Positions 25,101 through 34,385 are shown, counted from the first letter of the stretch. The stretch: 64,000 bases of DNA from Eopsaltria australis (GCA_034509425.1 JAVTVJ010000863.1:620001-684000), one strand, 5' to 3'. Numbers and translations: made by a program. The notes: generated from the letters alone by a model not told the origin.

Positions 25101-28100
25101 TGGGCACAGGTTGGACTCCATGGTCTGGGAGGGCTTTTCCAACCCAAATCATTCTGGGATTCTGTGAAATCAGCCCCCAAACTGCTGCAGGTATCAAATC
25201 TCCTGTGTGTCACTACGGGAAGGCTCTCCACGTCAAAAGGAAAAGGCAGGAGGTACAATCCCCACCTCACCTGGGTAGAGGCAGCTGAGTTTCTTCAGTG
25301 GCAGGGAGGAGGAGGATTTCTTGGACCTTGCTTTTGGTGGAGTAGAGACAACAGCAGCAGCTGGAGGCTCCGTGCTCTCGCTGGGCAGGTAGGTTTGGTA
25401 GCCATGCTCAAAAACAAACTCTGGGGCAGAAACTAAACACACAGAAAACTTAATTTGAAAGCATTTAATCAGGAAAAAAAAATCTAATTGTTGTCTAGTT
25501 TAATGAATTCTCTATGGTGGTTTTTTTTTCCAGCAACAATCTTGTTCCTGGGTTCCTATTTACCTGGAGAAGAAGGAAAGGAAAAAGGTTTTTCTTTTCC
25601 AAATACCAAATAAAGATCTATTTGTTTTTCAAATCTGGCTGTGTTATAGCCCAAACAAGAAAAAAAAAATCATTATTTATGTGGCAAATGTTGTCAAAAG
25701 GCATCACACAAATTATTTTTGTAATTGTTAAAAAAGTTCAGCCTCTTTCAACTCTACTGTTTTTAGCTGTTACTCACAAGAATAACAGGTGAAAATATCT
25801 CAGCCAAAGTAGCAGCTTTTAAATCAATTAAACAACACTATACCCCAAAAGGGCAAATGGATAGAACTGTCCTCATTTTAAAGATGAAGCAGAAAAATGA
25901 CTCACCCAAAACCCACACTGAGCTGAGGGATTATAATACAAAAATTCCTGGAAGTGGGCCCTGAATTCAGTTTGTTTCACTGCTCTTCCAGATTCTCTGC
26001 CTTAATCTGTCTATCCAAATTAGAGTCAAATAATTTGGGGCTTTGTAAGGTCCCACACCAAAATAAAACAAAACTATATATAGAAGGGCAAACCTTCATA
26101 CATGGAACAAAATCCTGATTTTATTTAAATGTCTCCAGGATCAGGACCTCAGTCGAGTCTTCACATAGGCAGAAATTTTGAGTAATATTTTTCCTGCCAA
26201 TTAGTTGTGGGAGCAATGTTAGGGAGTGCAGTGTTCTCACATAAAAAGGTCTGGATGAGTGCCTGACAGCAATTCTGTGTCTGTTTTCCATCTAGAGCAC
26301 TCTTAAAAAAACAAAATGCATAGTAATTTCAGTATTTTTCATAAGAATCGACAATTTTAATTAATTTGCACAAGCTGGTTCCACAACACAACAGACTTGA
26401 GCAATTCTCTGAGAGAACTTGTATCTCAATTAGCAAATTAAGCAACTATTGTTACAACAAACACAAGCAGGCAGCACAGCACTATTTCATGGCCTTGGTT
26501 ACACCACGACTGATGTGAAAACTGCCATTTCAGCTGGGTGCTGGGGACACGGGGGCAGAGGGCTGGCTGGGGCTGGCACCTGCTGGGTGATATGTGCTAC
26601 CTGTGATGGTTGGGGTGCCTCTGATGGTTTAGGTACCTGTGAAGATTTGGTACCTGTGATGGTTTGGGGTACCTGTAATGGTATTTGGGTACCTGTGAAG
26701 GTTTGGGTGCCTGTGATGATTTGTGCACCTGTGATAGCTGGATACCTGTGAAGGTTTGGGTGCCTGTGATGGTTTGGGGTGCCTGTGATGGTGCTTGGGT
26801 ACCTGCGAATGTTTGGGTACCTGTGATAGTGCTTAGGTACCTGTGATTGCTGGGGTACATGATGGTTTGTACACCTGTGATGGCGGGATACCTGTGAAGT
26901 TTTGAGTACCTGTGATGGTCTGGTACCTGTGAAGGCTGTGTACCTGTGATGGTTTGGGGTACCTGTGATGCTTGGGTACCCTGTGATGGTTTGTGCACCT
27001 GTGATGGCTGGATACTTGTGAAGTTTTGGGTTCCTGTGATGCTTAGGTACCTGTGAAGGCTGTGTACCTGTGATGGTCTGTGTCTCGGAGGCGATGGTCC
27101 TGCTGGTGCTCTGTGCCTGTGTGGAAGGCACGGTCTCCTCGGACACAAACTGGACGGTGCTGGTGGCGCCTGCCGTGGCACTGGTGAGCTGGCAGCCGCT
27201 CTGCTTGTGCCCCACGAAGGCGTCCAGGTTGTTGAACTGCTGCTTGCAGATGCCGCAGATGTGGATGTCGGGTGTCAGCTCCACCAGCACCGTGGTGCTG
27301 CCGGGGACTGCGGGGACACGGCGCGGTCAGCTCGGCCCGGGGATGGCGATGGGTGACACTGCTCCAGGGGCACGGGGACATCCTGCTGCCCTGGCGCCCC
27401 AAGGACACTGCGGGACCGCCGGGCAGGGCCATGCATCCCCAGAGGGCTCGGGGTCCCGTGGGGACACTCGCCCAGCGGCTGCGGCATCGCTGCACGGAGC
27501 CCTCCGGGGACACACGGACAGCACCCAGTGCCCAGGGGTCACTGCCTGGGACACACGGACAGCACCCAGTGCCCAGGGGACACACGGACAGCACCCAGTG
27601 CCCAGGGGTCACTGCCTGGGACACACGGACAGCACCCAGTGCCCATGGGTCACTGCCCGGGACACACGGACAGCACCCAGGGCCCAGGGGACACACGGAC
27701 AGCACCCAGTGCCCATGGAACGCGGACAATCCCCCAGGACCCATGGACCACTGCCCAGTGCCCATGGAGCATCCATCACCCCAGATCCATGGAGCACTGC
27801 CCGGGACCTACGGACCATCACCCGGGATCCATGAAGCACCATCCCGGACCCACGGACCATCACCAAGGAGCCAAGGAGAACCAACCGGTGTCCCCGGGCC
27901 CCGGCCGGCCCCGCTGACCCCTCCGGCCCCACTGACCCCTCCGGCCCCCGCCCGGACCCTGCTGACCTCTCCAGGCCCCGCTGACCCCTCCGGCCCCGCT
28001 GACCCCTCCGGTCCCCGCCTGGACCCTGCTGACCCCTCCAGGCCCCGCTGACCCCTCCGGCCCCGGCCGGTCCCCGCTGACCCCTCCGGTCCCCGCTGAC

Positions 28101-28462
28101 CCCTCCGGCCCCGTCCGGCCCCCGCTGACCCCTTCGGCTCCCCTCCGGTCCCCGCTGACCCCTCCGGCCCCGTCCGGTCCCCGCTGACCCCTCCGGCCCC
28201 CGCTGACCCCTCCGGTCCCCGCTGACCCCTCGGGCCCCGGCCGGCCGGCGCTCACGCAGGTTCCCGGGTTCCCCCCCCGCCCCCCAGCCAGGTTCCCGGG
28301 CTCCGCTCCCGCCCGTTTCATGCGCTACTCATGTTTCGGGGCCCGGGCAGGCCCCGGCTCCCCCGCGCTGGCGCGGCGCGGGCCCCGGAGCGCGCATGGC
28401 GCACACTTACACTGCACGGGGCCGGGGAAGGCGGGCGCCGCCCCCGCCCCGCCGCGGTTCAT
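17818..28462 (-). CDS. ZFP64: ZFP64 zinc-finger transcription factor, six coding exons (join of 28411-28462, 27068-27307, 25271-25432, 24544-24606, 23381-23632, 17818-19112)
   Basis: The joined exons encode 687 aa ending SIPD-stop. Seen in sequence: a short N-terminus (1-17); a C-X2-C...H...C finger-like motif (35-56); VSAPEF at the exon 3 start; a C-X4-C finger split over exons 3 and 4 (148-171); three C2H2 fingers in exon 5 (179-255); six in exon 6 (263-453), the last after a Lys/Arg/Gly-rich linker (about 397-430); then a Gln/Ala/Val-rich tail containing GRVKIIVGHQVPQAN and TQPAVLLTTHEQ. These stretches and the exon structure match vertebrate ZFP64, a nuclear DNA-binding protein reported to drive the MLL (KMT2A) promoter in human leukaemia. 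All five junctions are GT-AG with one base carried over. The start sits in a strong context (GCCGCC before ATG, then A). Untranslated ends are not resolved, and mammalian alternative last exons were not seen. Identity is very secure. Confidence 0.97.
19222..19924 (+). mobile_element. Solo LTR (copy 1) with internal minisatellite, in ZFP64 intron 5
   Basis: Starts TGTGGGGTTCCACTG and ends ATACTACA, with AATAAAGAAC near 19860. Homologous along its length to copy 2 at 23702-24136, apart from a 320-bp expansion of a 14-bp unit. No target-site duplication is visible (CAGGAG before, AAGAGA after), so one boundary may have been altered. It ends 109 bp upstream of the exon 6 acceptor, antisense to the gene. 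Non-coding. Confidence 0.82.
19472..19791. repeat. 14-bp minisatellite inside solo LTR copy 1
   Basis: About 23 units of GCCATGGGGCAGTG, with GCCATAGGGCAGTG and shorter GCCATGGCAGTG variants. The same unit recurs, inverted, in the LTR at the right edge of the window (63756-64000). Open frames on both strands follow from repeat periodicity. Confidence 0.95.
19925..22190 (-). other. ZFP64 intron 5, unique AT-rich part
   Basis: About 2.2 kb of AT-rich intron with a 15-nt A run near 21080. No exon or RNA gene recognised. The pattern of CAATGACTTAATTTTCATATAGAG-like AT-rich stretches could include conserved sequence, but I cannot test that. Confidence 0.5.
22192..22255 (-). mobile_element. CR1 LINE 3' end fragment
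   Basis: Reads ATCACAGAATATTCTGAGTTGGAAGGGGGTCACTGAGTCC in pieces on the plus strand, the reverse complement of an avian CR1 terminus. Confidence 0.7.
22430..23377 (-). repeat. 192-bp tandem array of partial exon 5 / intron 5 junctions
   Basis: Four copies of a unit that joins the last 84 nt or so of exon 5 and its donor to about 108 nt of adjoining intron. The donor (plus-strand CACCTGTGTG) falls at 22557, 22749, 22941 and 23133, exactly 192 bp apart, and the true one at 23378 is 245 bp further because of a 53-bp partial intron duplication. A tail-only copy precedes at 22430-22550. On the gene strand three copies keep an open, finger-like frame (CQTCPxASRSSSQLTVHL) and a GTGGGG donor. The copy nearest the true exon (about 23133-23217) has a 1-nt insertion. 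Confidence 0.93.
23381..23632 (-). CDS. ZFP64: ZFP64 coding exon 5 (three zinc fingers)
   Basis: 252 nt, residues 173-256, acceptor GTTGCAG and donor CACACAG/GTGAGG. It encodes three canonical C2H2 fingers joined by TGxKP and SNERP linkers, starting GDKPHKCEVCSKCFSRKD and ending SSQLTVHLRSHTG. The last 84 nt or so of this exon with its donor are copied four more times downstream in intron 5. Confidence 0.97.
23702..24136 (+). mobile_element. Solo LTR (copy 2), endogenous retrovirus, in ZFP64 intron 4
   Basis: A 435-bp element that begins TGTTGGGTTACACTG and ends ACTACA. It is flanked by a perfect 6-bp target-site duplication GAAAGG (23696-23701 and 24137-24142), typical of class II (ERVK-like) integration. 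An AATAAA lies near the 3' end (24069 on). It matches 19222-19924 and parts of 62593-63360. It has only a few degenerate GTAGCCATAA units where copy 1 has a long minisatellite. Non-coding; no internal viral genes remain. Confidence 0.88.
24143..24543 (-). other. ZFP64 intron 4 proximal part
   Basis: Unique sequence between exon 4 and the antisense solo LTR; nothing further recognised. Confidence 0.6.
24544..24606 (-). CDS. ZFP64: ZFP64 coding exon 4
   Basis: A 63-nt micro-exon, residues 152-172, acceptor TTTTCAG and donor ACACAG/GTTTAT. It encodes GCQFKTSYGMKDLERHRRTHTG and completes a C-X4-C...H-X3-H finger. Its length is a multiple of three, so skipping would keep the frame but delete most of this finger. 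Confidence 0.95.
24607..25270 (-). other. ZFP64 intron 3
   Basis: 664-nt intron between exons 3 and 4. The only element I recognise is a CR1 3' end near 25075-25165, antisense to the gene. Confidence 0.7.
25075..25165 (+). mobile_element. CR1 LINE 3' end fragment
   Basis: Contains GCTGGATGATAAGG...GGTTGGACTCCATGGTCTGGGAGGGCTTTTCCAACCCAA split by small gaps and ends with the CR1-like tail ATTCTGGGATTCTGTG. It lies antisense within ZFP64 intron 3. Confidence 0.75.
25271..25432 (-). CDS. ZFP64: ZFP64 coding exon 3
   Basis: 162 nt, residues 98-151, with a GTGTTTAG acceptor and a CCCAG/GTGAGG donor. It encodes VSAPEFVFEHGYQTYLPSES, a Ser/Lys-rich linker and LSCLYP, which supplies the first cysteine of the finger completed by exon 4. 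The phase matches both neighbours. Confidence 0.95.
25433..26589 (-). other. ZFP64 intron 2, non-repeat part
   Basis: AT-rich unique intron with short homopolymer runs. No exon, RNA gene or transposon recognised. Confidence 0.6.
26590..27080. repeat. Intron 2 minisatellite derived from the exon 2 splice donor
   Basis: About 25 copies of a roughly 19-bp core (plus strand ACCTGTGATGGTTTGGGGT and variants). On the gene strand each copy reads ACCATCACAG followed by GTAC or GTGC, the same string as the real exon 2 end (ACCATCACAG/GTAC at 27068/27067). The array begins at the true donor, so the gene's splice junction is its first unit. The reading frame from exon 2 is open throughout, giving repeats such as TQPSQVPKHH and TITGTQ. 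Confidence 0.92.
27068..27307 (-). CDS. ZFP64: ZFP64 coding exon 2
   Basis: 240 nt, residues 18-97, between a CCCCGCAG acceptor and a CACAG/GTAC donor. It encodes the conserved TPDIHICGICKQQF block and the VQFVSEETVP segment. The motif C35, C38, H51, C56 resembles an atypical zinc finger. The last bases of the exon plus the donor are the apparent seed of the minisatellite that follows in intron 2. The frame also remains open past the donor to about 26499. Confidence 0.95.
27490..27725. repeat. Minisatellite in ZFP64 intron 1 (ACACACGGACAGCACCCAGTG)
   Basis: Six or so copies of a core ACACGGACAGCACCCAGTGC separated by two spacer types (CCAGGGGTCACTGCCTGGG, or just CCAGGGG), forming a higher-order pattern. 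Open frames across it are repeat-driven. Confidence 0.9.
27740..27870. repeat. Degenerate minisatellite in ZFP64 intron 1 (CCATGGAGCACTGCCC)
   Basis: Imperfect units of about 20 to 40 bp alternating CCATGGAGCA and ACGGACCATCACC. It sits between the two better-ordered intron 1 arrays. Confidence 0.7.
27900..28250. repeat. GC-rich minisatellite in ZFP64 intron 1
   Basis: About 20 degenerate copies of an 18-bp-like unit, CTGACCCCTCCGGCCCCG, mixed with longer variants that include CCCGCCTGGACC. On the sense (minus) strand it is a run of GGGG and GGG blocks. It lies between exons 1 and 2, a few hundred bases downstream of the start codon. Confidence 0.9.
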
Positions 28463-28850
28463 GGCGGCAGCGCCGCTGCTGCTGCCCGGGCCGAGCCCGC
28501 CGGCACCGGCACCGGGACCCGCTCCCCGCTGCTCGGCCGCCGGGCGCGGGCGGATGTGCGGGAACCGAGCATGCTCAGTGGCGGCGGCGAGGCTGCGGCG
28601 GTGCCGGCCCTCAGCGGCCGCGGGCGGGCAGGGCCCTGGGGCGGCGGAGCGGCGGGGTTAAACCCCGAGCGCTGCCCGCACCTTCAGCCCCGAGCCCTGC
28701 CCGCACCTCCAGCCCTCAGCCCCGGCGCCCCCAGCCCTACCCTCCCGTGCCGGAGGGGCCGCAGCCCGGTGCCGTGTCCCCGCTGAGGCGGCCGCGGGCT
28801 GAGGGCGCGCCCGGCTCCCCCAGAGCCCTCAGTCTCAGATTAGTGCTTTA
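28250..28850 (-). promoter_or_regulatory. CpG-rich promoter region of ZFP64
   Basis: Very high G+C with abundant, undepleted CpG dinucleotides surrounds exon 1 and extends about 400 bp upstream of the ATG. This is typical of a housekeeping CpG-island promoter. No TATA box is apparent just upstream of the ATG. The transcription start cannot be placed from sequence alone. Open frames on the plus strand here (about 28320-28850) are composition artefacts. Confidence 0.75.
28411..28462 (-). CDS. ZFP64: ZFP64 coding exon 1
   Basis: Codes for 17 residues (MNRGGAGAAPAFPGPVQ) plus one base of the next codon, followed by a GTAAGT donor. It lies inside a CpG-rich block. The N-terminus is Gly/Ala/Pro-rich and unlike the Ser/Glu-rich human start as I recall it, but the junction VQ-FPG-TTVLVELTPD aligns well with mammalian ZFP64. 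The ATG is preceded by GCCGCC. Confidence 0.9.
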
Positions 28851-28977
28851 ATTTACCCGGCAGTGCTTTAGGGATGCAGGGCTGACACTGGGATTACACC
28901 TTGCACTGGGATTATCTCCTTGGGAGAAGAAGCAGTGGAAACTAGCCCGGAATTCTGGACGTCTCTTCGGGATCACG

Positions 28978-29075
28978 ATAGGATCACAGAATGGTTTGGG
29001 TTGAAGGGACATTAAAGCTCGACACGTTCCAATCTCTTACCTTGTCCAGGAATACCCTCCCCTAGAGCAGGTTCC
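28978..29075 (-). mobile_element. CR1 LINE 3' end fragment
   Basis: Plus strand reads GGATCACAGAATGGTTTGGG and TTGAAGGGACATTAAAGCTC, the reverse complement of a CR1 terminus. It lies about 500 bp upstream of ZFP64 exon 1. Confidence 0.85.
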
Positions 29076-29170
29076 TCAGTGGTCATCATGCAAAGAAGCT
29101 GAAGGAATTGATCATTATTGTTCTTCATGCAAAATCAGTTCTTCCTTTTTTGTTTTTTTATTTTTCCTAG

Positions 29171-29252
29171 CACAACACTAATAACTGCACAGAGAGCCAG
29201 TTCATGCTATACTTTCACTAATAACTGCACAGAGAGCCAGTTCATATTATAC
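29171..29252. repeat. 41-bp tandem duplication
   Basis: Two copies of CACTAATAACTGCACAGAGA + GCCAGTTCAT + (GC or AT) + TATACTTT, nearly identical, suggesting a recent local duplication. Confidence 0.92.
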
Positions 29253-29254
29253 TT

Positions 29255-29449
29255 TTAAGTTTTATTTTCCTGGGCAAGCGGTATCCTTTTGACTTCTCTA
29301 CTGATCCATTTTGCCAAAACAACGAAGCACAGGCATGGGATTATCAGGGAACCAAGGTAAAACACAGAGGTGATGCTCCTAATTCCTGTCTTTGAAACCT
29401 GCTGTGCTCCATAGCACATCAAAGTGCTGGTTGCAAACATCAAATTCAT
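29255..29449 (-). other. Short open frame with one hydrophobic segment, not recognised
   Basis: 64 codons with an in-frame stop just upstream of the ATG. The middle (SVFYLGSLIIPCLCFVVLAKW) would form one membrane helix followed by a basic stretch (KWISREVKR). I recognise no family. No homologous neighbour or splice evidence supports it; it may be chance or a fossil of an exon. Confidence 0.12.
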
Positions 29450-31011
29450 ACCACTTCAAGACATGAAAGTTTATATTAATCCAAGTCTGGATTAAAAATT
29501 TGATTGACACGTTTAAACACTAATGTAGAAGGAAACCAGAGAAACTCAATGCAATGAGTATTGAATGTAGCACATTACCAGGAGTTTCAAAATTTATTGA
29601 GAATCCTCCCTTTTCTCTAAAGTAATAAAAATTAAGGAATTTACATTGATTTTGGAAATACAGGTGGTTTTATGTTAGCATGGCTACACAGCCAATACCT
29701 ATAAAGCATAGCATAGAAATAAGAATATGGTTAGTGCTGATGAGACCGTTTTGGGAACAGATCCAAAAGGAATTAAATCTCAGAGTAAAAGTAATCAACA
29801 CAAATCTATTTTTTTCCACAGTAGAGATAGAGCCATGGAACTGAAAACTGACTTTTAACTCATTTTATTGTTTTTTTCAGAACACCGTGACCCATTTCCA
29901 AAGCTGCCTGCCTGCCTGTCCAGCAGTTACAGCTGCAGCCACAGGTGTGCTTTGGGAAACAGCATAAATGGGTTTGATCAGTTTAATGCCTTTTCATTAT
30001 CCTGCTTGAGTTGATTAGAGAAGAACAGGTGTGGTGTTTTGTTCAAAAAGTGGGTTTTCACCTAGCCAGGGCCGTGTTCTGCCAGCTGGGCAGGCTGTGT
30101 GCCCCTGCTGGCCGCCAGAACAAGCTCAGCAGGGAGAGAACCCAGGGATGTGCTTCTCTTTCCAGCTGGGTGTCAGCACAGCAACACTGAACTGATCCAG
30201 GAGCGCTCTGAGCTGGCACCACGGAGCCACGTTTGGTGTCTGGTGCGTTGTTTGCTGCAGGATTAATTGGACGCTTCTAATGAGATGTGTTAAATTAACA
30301 TACAGAAGATCCTGTGCTGCTGTGGCATTGGAAATAGGAATTCCTTCCACCCCTTCCATCATTCCTCCCTGCTGTCCTGCTGAAAGGGCTCGGTCAGTGG
30401 CAAACTGCACTGCTCAGTGCCCTTGGGAGGCCTTGGGGAGGGAAGAGCTCTGTCCTGGACTGCCCTGATGCTGTACTTCCCACCTCTGGAATTGGCCAGC
30501 TGTGGCTCCCACCTCTGGAATTTCCCAGCTGTGCTTCCCAACTCTGGTCACCAGCCTAGCATGCTGCAAGTGCAGCTCAGCTGGGAATTCTCAGCCTCTT
30601 CCATCAGGGAGAAGATGAGGTGGGGCCAAATTGATGCTTTTCATAGAGATTCCTGGATTTTGGTCATGGCTGTGCTGGGAAAGGTTTTTCAGGCCGTGGC
30701 AGCTCCTGGTGGTTAAAAGCAGAGGGAGAGAGGCACCTGCAGCAGGAGCAGCAGGAGCTGGGCAGGCGCCTGAGGGTCAAGGCCTTTGGAATCCCAAAGG
30801 AATTCTGTCAGATCCCTGTCTCTGGGCTTTGTTTTACATGGATGGTCAGAAGAAGAAACACCAGTCACTGGCACTGAGTTCAACACAATGCAGAGCCTGA
30901 AATGTTGAAAACATTACCTTATGGCTTTGGGAGAAGAGCAGCTTTCAGACCCACAGCAGCTCCTGACATCTGGCCCTGCAGAACAGAATAATGGGAGGAC
31001 CTGGATAAAAA
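29450..31011. other. Unique 5'-flank sequence, no gene seen
   Basis: The only structure is a 28-bp repeat at 30479-30546 (CCCACCTCTGGAATT... twice plus a third partial). No gene recognised. Confidence 0.5.
30479..30546. repeat. 28-bp tandem repeat, 2.4 copies
   Basis: Units begin CCCACCTCTGGAATT and end CCAGCTGTGGCT or CCAGCTGTGCTT; the third is truncated at CCCAACTCTGG. Confidence 0.85.
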
Positions 31012-31240
31012 AGTTGTGCCAGGGGAGGTTCAGGCTGAACATCAGGAATTTCTCCATGGAAGGGGTGGTCAGGCCTTTGCAGGGGCTGCCCAGGGAGGGT
31101 TGGAGTCCCCACCCCTGGAGGTGTCCCAGGAAGGGCTGGAGGTGGCACTCAGAGCTCTGGGCTGGGGACAAGGTGGGGATCAGGCACAGCTTGGACTCGA
31201 TGCTCTTGGAGGGCTTTTCCAACCTCAGTGATCGTGGCTT
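31012..31240 (+). mobile_element. CR1 LINE 3' region fragment
   Basis: Contains GGTTCAGGCTGAACATCAGG, GGCTGCCCAGGGAGGGTTGGAGTC, CCCTGGAGGTGTCCCAGGAA in order and ends CTTGGAGGGCTTTTCCAACC. This is the 3' end of ORF2 plus UTR of avian CR1. Frames across it are decayed. Confidence 0.88.
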
Positions 31241-31299
31241 TGGCATGAGCACTGCAAACACCATTATTACCTCATGAATAACTAATAACTCTCCCAGCC

Positions 31300-31620
31300 C
31301 AGGACTTCATGGAATGATGCTCTGGAGTTCTCCCTTGCCTGGCTGAGGATTGATGTGTGAGAGTGTAACACCGCACCGAGCGCTTGAGTCATGGAGCAGA
31401 GCTGTGCTGAGATCACACTTGACACGATTTGCAGCCTCGCAGGCATAAATCAGTGTGCATGTGTAATGTTCCTCACCCTTAACCCGGCTGACATGGAAAT
31501 ACTGCACTGCTCCGGGCTCCCCACAAGTGCAGTGCAAGCAAACAAGGCCCAGAAAAGACAAATGTCAATCATGAGAGACAAGGGGAAAAAATCAGAGGCA
31601 TAAAAAAGTCAGAGCTCATC
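31300..31620. promoter_or_regulatory. Candidate conserved non-coding block
   Basis: Repeat-free segment with kept CpGs (CACCGCACCGAGCGCTTGAG, GACACGATTTGCAGCCTCGC, AACCCGGCTGAC). Composition-based only. Confidence 0.22.
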
Positions 31621-32881
31621 AGAGCTCTGGAGACAGGCGTTCCCTGGCACCGCTTGGACAGCTGTGGCCTCAGTGCTCTCCTGGAGACAGGACAAGAAAT
31701 GGGTGGACTTTTGCCTTCCTGCAGCTTCCATCCATCTCCTGTCACCCCAGAGCACACAGCAGCAGCAGATCCTGCCCTGAGCTCAGAGAAAACCCTGCCC
31801 AAACATGTCCAAGTGCTGGGGGGAGATGTACCTGTTCAGCCAGCCAGGAGAACAAACCCTGACCCTTGAAATCCAACACCATTCATTGCTCCCTTTGCCT
31901 TTCACAGCAGATGGAGCAGGGTGGGTTTAAAAGAGAAAGAGAAAAAGGTATTAACCAGTGGTGTAAATGAATAAATGAACAGGAATTGCCAGCAAGATAC
32001 AAAAACCCTCTCAAAACCCATCAGTATCACAGGGAAAGAACAGAAATTTGGTTACAAGCCTGAGGTCAGTGAAAAGGGAGAGCTCTCTCTCGAAGGCCCT
32101 GCTGCAAGATCATCACAAGTGAGGCTGGAACAGACAAAAAAGAAGACATGTCAATTGTAATTAAAACTTTCCGGTGTTGAAGGTAGAGACAAACAAATGA
32201 TGGATTCAGAGAGAAAACCTAAAGATTCAAACCCCAATTTTTAGCATTTTGATGGATAATGACACACACACAGCAACAGAAATGCTCTGAGCTCTAATTA
32301 ATTATGTTAAAATAATAGGTAATTTGTCTCTGTGTTGAGAACATATAATTATGATGATTTTTTCCCAATGTTTTAAAATAATGTCATTTCAATTCATAAT
32401 GCAGGGTAGGGATTTTGCTGCTCAGTGTATTTGCTGTTTATACAATATTTTCAATGTCATTGCTTTCCTGTACAATAAATAAACCCAAAACAATCAGTTA
32501 GTACCCTAAGATATTCCTTACTGCTGTAGGGACTGTAAAATAACTCAATATGAAAATATTATTCACCGCAATAGCACATTGACAACTGTGATTAAGCCTC
32601 AAACGAATACTGGAACAAAATAGAAATGTATTTTTGTGTTGAATTGTTTAATTTTTCACTGTCAGGACGCAGACCTGAATCCACCCAGGGGAAATGTCAG
32701 GCGTTTATGGGGTTAAACGTGCCTCAGTGCCTATAGAAGAGTAAAGGATGTGATTTCAGGGCTGAATTCAGCTTCCTGCCCCTCTTCTCTCTTTGCATTT
32801 CTCTCTCAAATCTTTTTCTTTTTTTTTTCCTAAATGCAAATTGGCTGCTCTCACATGAGCAAAGTTTTAAAACAAACTTAC

Positions 32882-32918
<37 letters not shown>

Positions 32919-34270
32919 GTATGTCACACCTGAAAATAAACTCCTTAATTTATGGAATGTATTTCAGCACTTTTTGTATAAATATGAAAGTACAGTAACA
33001 CTCCGCTGGGATGAACATGATAACAAATAAATGCTGAATCCGAGGTTGTACAGCTCCAGTCTCACATTTAGTCATTTTTATGATTATATTTGGGTTAAAA
33101 ATGGAAAGCAACACCAGCAGAGGGACTCCCTTGATACTCCGTGGAGCTCTGCCTGCTCCCTGGCAGGGCATCGAGGTAATTTTATTCTGGAAGCTTTTGA
33201 ATGCTTTACAAGTAATAGGAACCAAGTGGGAAAAGCACATTCCATATTTTAGTTCTGACATCCTCATAGAAAAGAATATAGAAAAAAAAATTAAAGATTC
33301 AAAATAGTTGCCTGTGATTCAGTACCTAAAGACTTGGTGGCGTTTTTCAGAATTCCCTCGGGATGTGTAAATGTTTCGGAGCTGGGAGTACCCATCAGAG
33401 CTGGAGTCACTTCTGCCACTTCATCAAACTAACGAGCCATTGAGTGATGCTGTTCCCAGCTTCAGCTCTACCGGGGGGGAAAAGGAGAAAACAAAACTGA
33501 AATTTAGACAGAATGGAATTCCTAAGAGCTGGGACAACCAGGATTTATTAATGCATGCACTCCCAAGCTTGCAAAAAATAATCTTCTGCCTTCAGTTCTG
33601 CTGTGTAAATCTCGCCCTCCTTCACAAGGGCTGTGCTTGCAGAAGGCTGCAGGATCCCAGGGCGAGCAGTGCCTGTCAGTGGCCACAGAAACCTTTTTGG
33701 GGTCAGGGACAAGGGGTGTTCCACTGGGACAAGGGGTGTTTCAGTGCCCGCTGACACGAGGGCTTCTCCTCCTTTTTGGCTGTCGGAGATCAACCTCTCC
33801 AGCTTTGAACTGCCAGCATCCCCTCAGCTAAAGGAGCTGCTGGCAGATAAAAAGAGAATTCCTTTTGTACTCCCTAATTATCCATCAGTTGTTAAACACC
33901 ACATCCCCCACTGCTGGAGCTACAGGAAGGAAAGTCCTGTTCTGAGTTTAGTGGGATTATCCAGGTGAGCAGGAGCTGAGTCTCTATTTCTGCTGCTGTA
34001 GATGACATTTGATATTGTTAGAATGATGAGCAAAGTGCAGGAAACACTTTATTTGTGTGCAGATTTTAATTTACTCAGGTGTGGCACAGAAACAGTGTGC
34101 CTGCACATGTTCTTCATCAGAAATTAATTTGGGCTTTGTGAACACACTGCTGTTGTACAGAGCATCCTAGGATATTTCAGCTGAAAAAATCCAATTTATT
34201 GATCCTTACTTAGCAGGTATTTAGTTTGGTCAGTTCTGGCGTGAAAATAATAATACAAATAAAATAAAAT
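31621..34270. other. Unique 5'-flank sequence, no gene seen
   Basis: AT-rich, with a (GAT)n tract at 32882-32918. A minus-strand poly-Ser frame arises from that tract. No gene recognised. Confidence 0.5.
32882..32918. repeat. (ATG)n microsatellite
   Basis: Twelve uninterrupted ATG trinucleotides. Confidence 0.95.
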
Positions 34271-34385
34271 ATAACATAATAATAATAATAATAATAATAA
34301 TTTTGGTTTGGCATCACAACTCAATGCTGCTATTCATGAACCCTGTGTCACTTACTGCAAATATATATATATATATATATATAAA
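34250..34385. repeat. AAT and AT microsatellites
   Basis: (AAT)n around 34277-34300 and a perfect (AT)n run about 34361-34382, in AT-rich sequence. Confidence 0.9.

Noticed and set aside
27043..28321. Open frames over intron 1 as extra coding exons
   Set aside because: They are tandem repeats in GC-rich DNA, open in several frames on both strands; real exons 1 and 2 splice cleanly across.
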